Positions 18,489 through 27,718 are shown, numbered from the stretch's first letter. The stretch: 64,000 nt of DNA from Tepidamorphus gemmatus (GCF_004346195.1 NZ_SMAK01000002.1:186001-250000); one strand, 5' to 3'. The notes: a model not told the origin generated them from the sequence alone. Translations and numbers: made by a program.

Positions 18489-19553
18489 CTACTGCATGTA
18501 GGGGTCGGGCGGCGCCAGACAGGCGTAGAACCTGGCCTCGTCGAGAGCCGAATCGCCGCAGCGAAGGAAACGCTCCAGTTCCCCGACATGCTCGTAGTTG
18601 ACGTAGGGATTGACGAGGAATCGTCCGTCCTGCGAGCGGAACCCGCCTAGCCGGTCGATCTCGCCGTCAAGCTCCGGATGCTTGGCGATGATCGCCTCGC
18701 GCAATTCCTCGCCCGCGATGAAGTTGTCCGGGAGCTGGTCGAAGGGGCCGTCGAGATAGTTGTTGGCACGGACATTCGCGGCGTAGACGCCGACGAGGAT
18801 GCGTCGCGGGGCGAATCGGTCCGCATAGAAGGCGAAGCCGGTCCGGGTGCCGATCGTGAGGGCCGGATGGTCCTGATGGAACGGCACCAGCATGTCGTTC
18901 AGCGGCTCGCGCTCGTCGAGTACGAACAGGAAGTCCTTCCGCTCCTCATTGAACAGGACGTAGAACGGAATTCCGGACTCATCAAACGTGGCGCCGATGT
19001 AGCGGTCGCCCGCGGCGATGACGCCGTCCGGTGGAACTACGCCGCCGCGGTCGTTCAAGTGGAACACGACGGTCTTGTCGGCGAAGGTCACCGCGTAGGT
19101 GAGTGGTGCCCGCCGCTCCACCGTCACGCCCTCGGCCTTGGTGAGCGGGCGGTACTCCATCACCAGTTCGACGTTCCAGGGCTCGCTCTTGGAGAAATAG
19201 GCGAAGTGCAGGACGCCGTCGTCGCGATCCCCGACATCGAGCCGGAGGTTGCCGCCGAACTCGATCCCACTCCAGTAGAACGAGAAATAGTAGTAATTCT
19301 CGGTCGGGTAGACCTTAACCTCGGCCGGCAGTGCGGCGAAGACATGCGCGAACACCGCCATCGGGTCGCCGATGTCGAGAGTCGGCGCCCCGGCGATGCG
19401 GTCGATCAGTTGCTCGTTGAACACGACGCCATAGCCCGGCTCGCCGGGGCGCGGCTCGGCGGCGGCGAGCGATGGTGGGGCCGACGAGGCAAACACCAGG
19501 GACAACGCCCCGGCCGCCGCCGTCAGAACCGCCTGCCGAAATGTCGTCGCCAC
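18489..19553 (-). CDS. Exported protein of unknown function, coupled to the His-repeat protein gene
   Basis: This 354-residue protein has a clear N-terminal signal peptide (about residues 1-31, ending SLAAA). I do not recognise the family. The mature part is rich in aromatic residues and beta-type sequence (for example TENYYYFSFYWSGIEFGGN and RTGFAFYADRFAPRRILVGV), with two cysteines near the end (RCGD and ACLAPP) that could form a disulfide in the periplasm. It starts 2 bases after the stop of the 1483-residue His-repeat gene, so the two are almost certainly co-translated and may act together outside the cytoplasm. The last residues read PDPYMQ. Confidence 0.75.
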   Translation of the reverse strand: MATTFRQAVLTAAAGALSLVFASSAPPSLAAAEPRPGEPGYGVVFNEQLIDRIAGAPTLDIGDPMAVFAHVFAALPAEVKVYPTENYYYFSFYWSGIEFGGNLRLDVGDRDDGVLHFAYFSKSEPWNVELVMEYRPLTKAEGVTVERRAPLTYAVTFADKTVVFHLNDRGGVVPPDGVIAAGDRYIGATFDESGIPFYVLFNEERKDFLFVLDEREPLNDMLVPFHQDHPALTIGTRTGFAFYADRFAPRRILVGVYAANVRANNYLDGPFDQLPDNFIAGEELREAIIAKHPELDGEIDRLGGFRSQDGRFLVNPYVNYEHVGELERFLRCGDSALDEARFYACLAPPDPYMQ

Positions 19554-19555
19554 GA

Positions 19556-22500
19556 TCAGTTCCGCTCGTTCTGCTGGCCCCGCTGCTGCTGTTGTTGCTG
19601 CATCTGCAACAGCCGCTGGGCCTGCGAGATCTGCGGATTGTGCGCCTGGGCCGGCGGTCGTTGCTGCTGCTGAGGCGGCTGGGCAGGCGTCCGCGGCGCC
19701 TGAACGGCCGGCGGTCGCTGCTGCGCGGCCGACACGTTGGGAGTGTGGGCGGGTTGCTGCGGCGGTCGCGGCTGGATGGCAGCCCTCGACAGGTTTGGGC
19801 TGTGGGCGGGTTGCTGAGGCATCGTGGCCGCCCGCGAGGCCGCCTGGTTGTGCGCAGGCTGCGGTGGCGTCTGCGGCGGTCGCGGCTGGGTTGCGGCGCG
19901 CGAAGAACTCTGGCTGTGCGCGGGCTGCGGCGGGGTCGTGGCCGCCCGCGAGGCCGCCTGGCTGTGAGCAGGCTGTGGTGGCGTCTGCGGCGGTCGCGGC
20001 TGGGTTGTGGCGCGCGAAGCACTCTGGCTGTGTGCGGGCCGCGGCGGGGTCGTGATGGCGCGCGAGGCCGCCTGGCTGTGCACGGGTTGTTGTGGTGTTC
20101 CCGGTGTAGCCGCGCCGCGCGAAACCGTTTCATTGTGCGCCGGCGGCTGCGGGGTCGTCGCCCGCGACTGCTGGGCGCTGTGCGAGGGCACCGTCGTGGC
20201 GCGCGAAGCAGTCGGGTTGTGAGCGGGAAGTCCCGGCGACGGTTGCCCGGGCGATGGCTGACCTGGCGAGGGCACCGTCGTGGCGCGTGAGGCCGCGGGC
20301 TTGTGCGATGGTTGCGTCGCGCCCGCCGAGATGCCGGCATCATGCGCCGGTGTTCCGGGTCTCGGGATGCCGGGCGCCTGGCCACCGCCGGCCGACACTA
20401 CCTGGTTGTGCGCCGGTGTGCCGGGCTGGCCCGGCGATACTGGTGGCCGCGGCTGGGTGATGATCCCCTGCGAGGTCTGGGCGTTGTGCTGCCCCGAGCG
20501 GGACTGGCGGTGGAAATTCGACACCGCCGGCTGGTGCACGGGTGGCCGTGCCTGCGAGTTGGCCGGATCGTGCAGCGACGATTCGCCGTTGCGATGGAAG
20601 TTCGAGATCGACAGCTGATGCGACGGCGGCTGGGCGTCCGATGTGCCGCGATTGTGCATCCCGGACTGATTGCGGCCGTGGAAGTTCGACACCTGTGGCG
20701 CATGCACGGGGCTGGCGCGCGATGTGTTGGGGTCGTGCAGTCCGGACGCGCCGGTGCGGTGGAATGACGTCACACCCGGATCGTGCACGGGACGCGCCGT
20801 CGAGGTGCCCGGGTTGTGCATGGCCGACTGTCCGGTCCGGTGGAACGAGGAGATCTGCACCGTATGGATGCCGATCGGGTTCGAGCGCCGCGCATCGTGA
20901 GCTCCCGACGCATAGGTGCGGTGGAAGTCGGACAGCGACGGCTCATGGATCGGCCGCATACGGGTGGTCAGCGGATCGTGCTGGCCGGACGTGAACGAGC
21001 GGTGGAAATAGGAGATGTTGTCGCGGTGTATCGGCTGGCTGCGAGTCGTCGTCAGGTCGTGGATCGACGAGGGCGAGCGGTCATGGAATCGCGACAGGGC
21101 CGGACTGTGGATCGGACGATGGCGGGTCGTCAACCGGTCGTGCACGTCTGACGTGTAGCGGCTGTGAAAGCTCGATACTGCCGGCGTGTGCACCGGACGC
21201 ATCCGCGTCACCGCGCCGTCATGCGAGGATGAATTGAACCGGCGATGGAAGGCCGACAGCTGCACCCAGTGGGCCGGAGCGAGCCGGGTGACATAGCCAT
21301 CGTGGCGCGACGAACTCCACGTCCTGTGGAATCTCGAAAAGTCGTAGCGGTGCGACGGCAGCAGCGACGACGTCCGGTAGTCGTGCAGGACCGACCGGTA
21401 GCTGGAATGGAATCCCGACAGCCCCGGCGAGTGGACCGGCAGCAGCTGGGTGTAGACGCTGTCGTGGTAGGCCGAGCCCCAGGTCAGATGGAACTGCGAG
21501 AGCGCGACGCGGTGCAGCGGCACCGGCTGACTGAGCACGCTGTCGTGCAGCGAGGACTGCCAGGTACGGTGGAAATAGGAGATTTCCGGATCGTGGTAGA
21601 CGATCGGGCCGCTGGTCCGCGGGTCGTGACTGACGGAGTCGAACTTTCGGTGATAGGTCGAGATCTGCACCAGATGGGCGGGCGGCGGCGGCACGTCGAC
21701 CGGCACCAGCGCGCAGTCCTGGTCGTTGGCCGCGCTCGCGTCACCGTCCTGGTTGGCGTTCTGACCGAACAGCGTCTCGACCAGCCCGGGGCCGATATTG
21801 CCGGTGGTCGGGAGGCCCAACGCACTTTCGGCGGCGCGGATCGCCGCGGCGGTATTCGGACCCATCAGGCCGTCGACAGTACCGGGGTTGAAGCCGCGCT
21901 TCTTCAGTTCCGCCTGCACGGCACGGATGCGGTCGCGGCCCTGGCGTCCGAGCCATGTCACCGCCGCGCAGTTGTTGAGCCGCGGTTCGCGGTGGTTCGG
22001 CCCCGGCCTCAGTGCGATCGAGAAGGTGAGCTGCTGGCCCGGCTGCAGCGTCGTCGTCGGGTGTTGGCAGTAGACGTTGCCATCCGCCGGATAGCAGATC
22101 CACGGCTCCGGTCCCGCGCTGGTGAACGAGACGCCCGGCGCACCGATCGTGTCGGTCAGCAGGATAGGACCCAAGAAATCGACCGGACCCCGGTTCGTCA
22201 CCGAAATCTCGTAAATGCAGTCCCCGCCGGGACGGCAGGTGCCGAACCCGGTCTTGGCAACGGCGAGATCCGGGAGCGGCGCAGGGAGGTTCTGCCTAGC
22301 CTCGGGCGGCAGATCCACCGCCGAGCCCTCGTCGCTCGGCAGCTCGACGGTCTGGATCGGTGGCTCGCCACGGTAGATCGCCAGACTGCCCATTGCGCCG
22401 ACCAGTGGGCCGCTGCCCGCGGCCGGAACGATGTAGGAGGACAGCGGTCCCTCCGGCGGGGTAACGGGGCCGCCGGCGGCCGGATAGGGCTGGATCGTTA

Positions 22501-24007
22501 CCGGCGCGACAAGATCGACCATCGCTGCGGCGGGCGTTCCCTGGAGGCCGCCGATCGGTCCCTCGATGCTCGCCCGACCCGTCGCGCGGTCGATGCAGGG
22601 GGCGGTGACGTCGCACAGCGGGTCGCCGGACATCCAGACGGTTCCGTCCGGCGCGTCCGGGTCGATGGCGCCTTCCTCGGTGAAGCCGTGGCCATAGGCG
22701 ACGCCGCCTGAAGCGTTGGCGCGGATGAAAGGTGGCGCATCGGCGCCACGCTCGGGAAATCCGACGTCGTAGCGACCATCCGGTTCCCAGACGCCGTCCT
22801 CGCCGCGCACGAAATGCAGGACACGGGCGCCGCCCGGACGGACGAGCCGTGCCTCGCTGGCAGTGAATACCGGAGCCGGACGGGCCCGCTCGGCGATTAC
22901 CATTCCGCCATCCGAAGAGAAGGCAATCTGGGTGATCGCAGGCGATTCGACCTGAGCCGCAGCCTCGCCGATATCCTCGATCGGCGGCACGATGAATTCG
23001 CGGCGGACATCGGTCAGATCGAAACCGCCATTGCCGTCCAGCCGGATCGACCAGACGCTGGTGCGCGCATCGTCGCCGGCTGTATCCCATTCCGGATTGC
23101 CGAACCCGGCACCGCCCCACACTGCATAGTAGAGGCGCACGGTATCGGTGATCGGGTCGCGCTGGATGCCGAGGCCCCAGACCCGTCGGCGGAAGTCCGC
23201 ATAGTTCCAGCAGTCGGGCGTTCGCGAGAACGCGGCGGCGTTGCCGTCGGCATCGACACAGTTGTCGAAGCGCGGCGCAGCCTCGATGTCCTGCGGCACC
23301 ACGTCGAGGACCAGATACTGGCCGGACGGCACGTCGAGGAAATAGGATCGCCCGTCGAGCCCGTGATCGAAGACCTGCACGGTCTCACCGGAGGCCAGGT
23401 CGACGCGGTGGATCAGGCCGCTCTCGAGGTCTGAGACGAACAGCTGGCGGTTCCAGGGATCGAAGGTGACGCCGCCCAGCGCCGCTCCGCCGTTGCCGTT
23501 CGCATCGCCGATCTCGGCGAAGGGCACCGGCCGGTAGCCATTCGCCGCATCGAGCTTCCAAAGCGTGCCCGGGCCTCCACCTTCGCCCCACATGCCCGGC
23601 GCCCAGTCCCGACCGGCAGGATCCAGATAGAGGCCGAATGCAGACGTTGCGGCGAGATAGGCATTGGCCGGTTCCGCATCGTCGAAGGCAACCCCGAATA
23701 CCTGACCGATCGTGCCGGCGGTCAGCGCGAAGGTTTGCGGTGCATTGTCCCAGACGCTGCCGTTTGCGGCGAAGCCGGGTGCGGTCAGGCCGAAGGCCCG
23801 CACCGTCACACCGTCGGGATCGGGCAGCGGCGTGTTGCCAGCCTCCCTGCGCAGACCCGAAAACTGCGTGACGACGCCGTCCCCCGGCGCAAGGATGCCG
23901 GACTGGGCGGACGCATTCCCATCGGGCGTTGCCGCCGACAGGCCGAACAGCATCACCCCTGCTGCGAGCGACCGGATGCTGGAAAGCATGCAATGGCGTG
24001 GGGGCAT
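19556..24007 (-). CDS. Exported multidomain protein with histidine repeat array
   Basis: This 1483-residue protein starts at the ATG at 24007, with GAGG six bases upstream, rather than the GTG at 24013. In order it has a signal peptide (about 1-35), a propeller-like region (about 45-545; GVTFDPWNRQLFVSDLESGL, ITQIAFSSDGGMVIAE), a DUF11-like domain (about 578-680; DLAVAKTGFGTCRPGGDCIY), and a peptidoglycan-binding domain (about 690-748; RAVQAELKKRGFNPGTVDGL). Fifteen 27-residue repeats (about 782-1180), a proline-rich decayed repeat zone (about 1181-1459) and a Gln-rich tail follow. It has about 45 evenly spaced histidines, suggesting metal binding or a structural stalk on the cell wall, but no function is established. 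A separate exported protein follows 2 bases downstream. Confidence 0.85.
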   Translation of the reverse strand: MPPRHCMLSSIRSLAAGVMLFGLSAATPDGNASAQSGILAPGDGVVTQFSGLRREAGNTPLPDPDGVTVRAFGLTAPGFAANGSVWDNAPQTFALTAGTIGQVFGVAFDDAEPANAYLAATSAFGLYLDPAGRDWAPGMWGEGGGPGTLWKLDAANGYRPVPFAEIGDANGNGGAALGGVTFDPWNRQLFVSDLESGLIHRVDLASGETVQVFDHGLDGRSYFLDVPSGQYLVLDVVPQDIEAAPRFDNCVDADGNAAAFSRTPDCWNYADFRRRVWGLGIQRDPITDTVRLYYAVWGGAGFGNPEWDTAGDDARTSVWSIRLDGNGGFDLTDVRREFIVPPIEDIGEAAAQVESPAITQIAFSSDGGMVIAERARPAPVFTASEARLVRPGGARVLHFVRGEDGVWEPDGRYDVGFPERGADAPPFIRANASGGVAYGHGFTEEGAIDPDAPDGTVWMSGDPLCDVTAPCIDRATGRASIEGPIGGLQGTPAAAMVDLVAPVTIQPYPAAGGPVTPPEGPLSSYIVPAAGSGPLVGAMGSLAIYRGEPPIQTVELPSDEGSAVDLPPEARQNLPAPLPDLAVAKTGFGTCRPGGDCIYEISVTNRGPVDFLGPILLTDTIGAPGVSFTSAGPEPWICYPADGNVYCQHPTTTLQPGQQLTFSIALRPGPNHREPRLNNCAAVTWLGRQGRDRIRAVQAELKKRGFNPGTVDGLMGPNTAAAIRAAESALGLPTTGNIGPGLVETLFGQNANQDGDASAANDQDCALVPVDVPPPPAHLVQISTYHRKFDSVSHDPRTSGPIVYHDPEISYFHRTWQSSLHDSVLSQPVPLHRVALSQFHLTWGSAYHDSVYTQLLPVHSPGLSGFHSSYRSVLHDYRTSSLLPSHRYDFSRFHRTWSSSRHDGYVTRLAPAHWVQLSAFHRRFNSSSHDGAVTRMRPVHTPAVSSFHSRYTSDVHDRLTTRHRPIHSPALSRFHDRSPSSIHDLTTTRSQPIHRDNISYFHRSFTSGQHDPLTTRMRPIHEPSLSDFHRTYASGAHDARRSNPIGIHTVQISSFHRTGQSAMHNPGTSTARPVHDPGVTSFHRTGASGLHDPNTSRASPVHAPQVSNFHGRNQSGMHNRGTSDAQPPSHQLSISNFHRNGESSLHDPANSQARPPVHQPAVSNFHRQSRSGQHNAQTSQGIITQPRPPVSPGQPGTPAHNQVVSAGGGQAPGIPRPGTPAHDAGISAGATQPSHKPAASRATTVPSPGQPSPGQPSPGLPAHNPTASRATTVPSHSAQQSRATTPQPPAHNETVSRGAATPGTPQQPVHSQAASRAITTPPRPAHSQSASRATTQPRPPQTPPQPAHSQAASRAATTPPQPAHSQSSSRAATQPRPPQTPPQPAHNQAASRAATMPQQPAHSPNLSRAAIQPRPPQQPAHTPNVSAAQQRPPAVQAPRTPAQPPQQQQRPPAQAHNPQISQAQRLLQMQQQQQQRGQQNERN
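19631..20467 (-). repeat. Shortened proline-rich repeats derived from the 27-residue unit
   Basis: Downstream of copy 15 the pattern collapses into units of about 13-28 residues such as PPQPAHSQAASRAATT. These keep only the Pro-x-His-x-x-x-x-Ser join between neighbouring long repeats and lose the Phe-His and Ser-x-x-His-Asp parts. Around 13 units can be counted, several nearly identical (TQPRPPQTPPQPAHSQ occurs as a pair). The zone reads as internal deletion products that then expanded separately. Confidence 0.75.
20468..21664 (-). repeat. 27-residue histidine repeat array (about 15 copies, 81-bp unit)
   Basis: These are coding repeats inside the exported protein. The unit reads, by position: Ser2, Phe/Tyr4, His5, Ser10, His13, Asp/Asn14, Thr/Ser17-18, Pro22, His24. 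Copies 1-12 are exactly 27 residues, copies 13 and 14 have one extra, and copy 15 is truncated after its second His. Example: ISYFHRTWQSSLHDSVLSQP, then VPLHRVA. The His spacing is 8, 11, 8 throughout. Residues between the fixed positions vary widely, so the array is old and under selection at the protein level. Confidence 0.9.
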
Positions 24008-24083
24008 CGTCACCTCGGAATGCCGGGAACAGGGAGTTCCGGCCGAATCATTGGCGTGTTGTCCGAGCCCCCGGACACGCTCG

Positions 24084-24111
24084 ACTCTATCAGGGATCGG
24101 GGCCGTTTCAA
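24084..24111 (-). promoter_or_regulatory. Possible sigma70-type promoter of the His-repeat operon
   Basis: On the minus strand a -35-like TTGAAA (24106-24111) and a -10-like TAGAGT (24084-24089) are separated by 16 bases, about 80 bases before the ATG at 24007. A short hairpin (TGTCCG/CGGACA arms at 24060-24077) lies in the predicted leader. The match to consensus is moderate and no start site is known. Confidence 0.35.
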
Positions 24112-24136
24112 GGCAAACGCCGCGGCGGCCGGCAGA

Positions 24137-25111
24137 TCAGGGCAGCAGGACCGTCGCGCCGGTGGTCCTGCGGCCTTCGAGATCGCGGTGGGCAGCCGCT
24201 GCGTCCTTGAGGGGGTAGGTCTGATGAATCTCGATCTTCACCGCACCGCTGGCAACCACGTCGAACAGCTCATTGGCGGTTGCAACGAGGTCTTCCCGCC
24301 GTGCGACGTAGACGAACAGCGTCGGCCGGGTCACGTACAGGCATCCCTTCTGCGCGAGAATGCCGAGATCCATCGGCGGTACCGGCCCGGACGACTGGCC
24401 GAACAGCGCCCACAGGCCGAGCGGCCGCAGGCAGTCCATCGAGCCGGGATAGGCGTCCTTGCCGACGGAATCATAGACGACATCGACCCCTTTGCCGCCG
24501 GTCAGCTCCCGGACCCGCTCGACGAAGTTCTCGGTGCGGTAGTTGATGGTGTGGTCGCAGCCGTGGGCCCTGGCGAGTTCGGCCTTCTCGTCGGAGCCGA
24601 CGGTACCGATGACGGTTGCGCCGAGATGCTTTGCCCACTGGCAGGCGATCAGCCCGACGCCGCCGGCGGCGGCATGAAACAGGATCGTGGTGCCGGGCTC
24701 CACCTTGTAGGTTCTGCGCAGCAGATACTGGGCGGTCATGCCCTTCAGCATCATCGCCGCGCCGGTTTCGTAGGAGATCGCGTCCGGCAGCTTCACCACC
24801 TTGTCGGCGGCGATCACCCGCTCCTCGGCATAGGAGCCGATGGTGGCGGCATAGGCGATCCGGTCGCCGACCTTCAGGTCGGTGACGCCGTCACCGACGG
24901 CCACCACGTCGCCGGCCCCCTCGTTGCCCGGCGTGAAGGGCATGGTCGGTGCCTTGTAGAGGCCGGTGCGGAAATAGACGTCTATGTAGTTGAGCCCGAC
25001 CGCCCTGTGGCGAACGACGATCTCGCCCGGCCCGGGTTGCGGCGTATCGACCGCCTCCCATTTCATCACGTCGGGACCGCCCGTCTCGTACACCCGGATC
25101 GCGTGGACCAT
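24137..25111 (-). CDS. qor: NADPH:quinone oxidoreductase (zinc-independent MDR family)
   Basis: This 324-residue protein transfers electrons from NADPH to quinones. It begins MVHAIRVYETGGPDVMKWE, shows the substrate-side stretch GLNYIDVYFRTGLYK near residue 45, and has the NADPH-binding motif HAAAGGVGLIACQWAKHLGA near residue 150. It lacks the catalytic and structural zinc cysteines of alcohol dehydrogenases, which fits QOR. The ATG at 25111 has a strong AGGAGAGG site; the longer open frame upstream is antisense to the neighbouring gene. It starts 44 bases after the transketolase-like gene and is likely co-transcribed with it. Confidence 0.93.
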   Translation of the reverse strand: MVHAIRVYETGGPDVMKWEAVDTPQPGPGEIVVRHRAVGLNYIDVYFRTGLYKAPTMPFTPGNEGAGDVVAVGDGVTDLKVGDRIAYAATIGSYAEERVIAADKVVKLPDAISYETGAAMMLKGMTAQYLLRRTYKVEPGTTILFHAAAGGVGLIACQWAKHLGATVIGTVGSDEKAELARAHGCDHTINYRTENFVERVRELTGGKGVDVVYDSVGKDAYPGSMDCLRPLGLWALFGQSSGPVPPMDLGILAQKGCLYVTRPTLFVYVARREDLVATANELFDVVASGAVKIEIHQTYPLKDAAAAHRDLEGRRTTGATVLLP

Positions 25112-25155
25112 GAGCCCTCTCCTGCCGATTCCTCGCTTCTTGGCGTCGGACCGTA

Positions 25156-27564
25156 TCAGCGCCGCCGGCCTCGCGGAAGTGTCGCCAGTCCCGCCTCCAC
25201 GATTGCCGTCTGGTCGATCCGGTGGTGATGATAGAGGTCGGGGATCGTACCGGTCTGGCCGAAATGCTCGACACCGAGCGCCTCGACGCGATGCCCGGCG
25301 ACGGAACCGATCCAGGCAAGCGTCGCCGGGTGGCCGTCGATGACCGTGACGATACGGGCATCGCGGGCGAGTGGCGCCAGCAATCGCTCGACGTGGGAGA
25401 GTGCCGCGCCGCGGCCGATCTGGCGGGCCCGCTGTGCCGCCTGCCAGCCAGCGTTCAGCCGGTCGGCCGATGTCACCGCCAGCAATCCTGCGCCCGGCTC
25501 GATCTGAAGCAGTTCGCCGAGCGCGGAGGCGGCCTCCGGTGCGACCGCCCCTGAATAGGCGACGACGAGGCTCGCGCCCTCGGCCGGTGGTCGCTGCCAG
25601 TAGGCGCCCTTGAGGATTCCCTCGCGCATGTCCTCGTCGATGTCCCGGAGCGGCTGGTCGAGCGGACGCGTCGACAGCCGCAGATAGACTGAACCGCCCT
25701 CCTTCTCGTGCAGCCACTCGCCGGCCGCGGCCTTGCCGCCACGCTGGATGTAGTCGAACGCCCATTCCAGGATGACCGCGAGTTCATCGACATAGGCAGG
25801 CTCGAAATAGGCGAGCCCATCCTGCGCCATGCCGATCAGCGGCGTGCCGATCGACTGGTGCGCTCCGCCCTCCGGCGCCAGCGTCACGCCGGAGGGTGTC
25901 GCGACCAAGATGAAGCGGGCATCCTGATAGCAGGCATAGTTCAGCGCATCGAGGCCACGGGCGATGAACGGATCGTACAGCGTGCCGATCGGCAGCAGCC
26001 GCTCGCCGAACAGCGAATGCGCCAGGCCGAGCGCCCCGAGCGCCAGGAAGAGGTTGTTCTCGGCGATCCCGAGTTCGATGTGCTGCCCCTTCGGTCCCAT
26101 GTCCCAGCGCTGCGCCGACATCAGCTTGCGCTCCTGGAACACGTCCGGTCGCACCTCGCGGGCGAAGATGCCGCGCCGGTTCACCCAGGGGCCGAGATTG
26201 GTCGACACGGTGACATCCGGCGAGGTCGTGACGATGCGGTCGGCGAGCGGTCCGCCTGCCCTGGCGATGCCGTCGAGAATCTTGCCGAAGCCCTCCTGCG
26301 TCGACATCGCGCCGCGCAGCGGCGGCAGCGGCAAGCTCGGCACGGGAACGCGACCGGCTTCGAGCCGCCGCCTGCCCCGGGCGTTGAACGGGGCCCTCGC
26401 AAGGATCGAAGCAAGCTCCGCCGGCGAGATGCCGAGCCCTGCGGTCGGGTCCCATTCCTCGCCTTCGCCGATGCCGTTTGCCGCCCGGAAGCCGGCCATC
26501 TGCTCCCTCGTCATCAGGCCGGCATGGTTGTCCTTGTGGCCCTGGAAGGGCAGTCCGTGGCCCTTGATCGTGTAGGCGATGAAGCAGACAGGCCGATCCT
26601 CGGGTGCCGACTCGAAGGCCTCGACGACGCTTTCCATGCAATGGCCGCCGAGATCCGTCATCAGCCGGGCAAGGGCGTCGTCGTCGAGGCCGTCGATGAG
26701 ACGCAGCACGTCCGGCTCATGGGCGAGGTCGGCGCGCAGCTGGTTGCGCCAGGCGGCGCCGCCCTGGAATACCAGCGCCGAATAGAGCGCATTGGGGCAT
26801 TCGTCGATCCAGCGCCGCAGTGCATCGCCGCCGGGCCTGGCGAAGGCGGCCTCGAGGCGCTTGCCGTACTTGATCGTGACCACCGCCCAGCCCAACGCCC
26901 TGAACACGTCCGCATGCTTCTGGAACAGGGCGTCGGAGACGACGGAATCGAGGCTCTGGCGATTGTAGTCGATCACCCACCAGCAGTTCCTCAGACCGTG
27001 CTTCCAGCCCTCCAGCAGACATTCGAAGATGTTGCCCTCGTCGAGCTCGGCGTCGCCGAGCAGCGCCACCATGCGGCCCTCCGGCCAGTCCTTCATGCCG
27101 CCATGGGCGAGGACATAGTCCTGTGCGAGACTGGCGAACGCGGTGATCGCGACGCCGAGACCGACAGAGCCGGTCGAGAAGTCAACGTCGTCGACATCCT
27201 TGGTGCGCGAGGGATAGGACTGGGCGCCGCCATAGCCCCGGAAATTCTCGAGCTTCTTGCGAGTCTGGTTGCCGAACAGGTACTGGATGGCATGGAAGGC
27301 GGGACTGGCATGCGGCTTCACCGCGACCCGGTCCTGCGGCCGCAGGATGCGGAAGTACAGGGCGGTCATCACCGTTGAAAGAGATGCCGACGAAGCCTGG
27401 TGCCCGCCGACCTTGAGCCCATCGACGTTCGGACGCACATGGTTGGCGTTGTGAATGATCCACGAGGACAGCCACAGCACCTTCTTCTCGAGCATCTCCA
27501 GGGTGGCGATGTCCGGCGCGTTCGATGCATCGTCGACGGCGTGCAGCCGGGTCGTGCGGGCCAT
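25156..27564 (-). CDS. Transketolase/AceE-like thiamine diphosphate enzyme
   Basis: This 802-residue enzyme resembles homodimeric 2-oxoacid dehydrogenase E1 and transketolase proteins. The thiamine diphosphate motif is seen as GDAELDEGNIFECLLEGW ending in Asn about 28 residues on (VIDYNRQSLD). Earlier it has GGHQASSASLSTVMTALYFR, and later ELGIAENNLFLALGALGLAH. It is shorter than AceE (about 890) and longer than transketolase (about 660), so the substrate is uncertain; relatives are often simply labelled transketolase. The ATG at 27564 has a GGGAGCC site. A divergent Lrp-type regulator 154 bases away probably controls it, and a quinone reductase gene follows. Confidence 0.85.
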   Translation of the reverse strand: MARTTRLHAVDDASNAPDIATLEMLEKKVLWLSSWIIHNANHVRPNVDGLKVGGHQASSASLSTVMTALYFRILRPQDRVAVKPHASPAFHAIQYLFGNQTRKKLENFRGYGGAQSYPSRTKDVDDVDFSTGSVGLGVAITAFASLAQDYVLAHGGMKDWPEGRMVALLGDAELDEGNIFECLLEGWKHGLRNCWWVIDYNRQSLDSVVSDALFQKHADVFRALGWAVVTIKYGKRLEAAFARPGGDALRRWIDECPNALYSALVFQGGAAWRNQLRADLAHEPDVLRLIDGLDDDALARLMTDLGGHCMESVVEAFESAPEDRPVCFIAYTIKGHGLPFQGHKDNHAGLMTREQMAGFRAANGIGEGEEWDPTAGLGISPAELASILARAPFNARGRRRLEAGRVPVPSLPLPPLRGAMSTQEGFGKILDGIARAGGPLADRIVTTSPDVTVSTNLGPWVNRRGIFAREVRPDVFQERKLMSAQRWDMGPKGQHIELGIAENNLFLALGALGLAHSLFGERLLPIGTLYDPFIARGLDALNYACYQDARFILVATPSGVTLAPEGGAHQSIGTPLIGMAQDGLAYFEPAYVDELAVILEWAFDYIQRGGKAAAGEWLHEKEGGSVYLRLSTRPLDQPLRDIDEDMREGILKGAYWQRPPAEGASLVVAYSGAVAPEAASALGELLQIEPGAGLLAVTSADRLNAGWQAAQRARQIGRGAALSHVERLLAPLARDARIVTVIDGHPATLAWIGSVAGHRVEALGVEHFGQTGTIPDLYHHHRIDQTAIVEAGLATLPRGRRR

Positions 27565-27718
27565 TGCGGGGCTCCCTGCTTGCTTCGGCGCGGAGTCTAG
27601 CACGCCCGCGCAGATTGGCAGCTTGGCCGATCCGCACGGGTCGGGTATTGCGAAGTGAGCCACTGCAGGCGCACCCGGTGACAGGAAATTGCGCTCACGG
27701 ACAGGACGGCGCAAGAAG

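Noticed and set aside
19472-20290. Plus-strand Arg/Leu-rich open frame over the short repeats
   Set aside because: It is the complement of the repetitive proline-rich coding zone and has no independent start or motif.
20468-21664. CRISPR array
   Set aside because: The period is 81 bases and in frame, with varied codons and conserved amino acids; there are no identical short repeats with unique spacers and no cas genes.
24060-24077. Hairpin as a terminator or riboswitch
   Set aside because: It has only six base pairs, no T-run and no recognisable aptamer; it is probably incidental in the leader.
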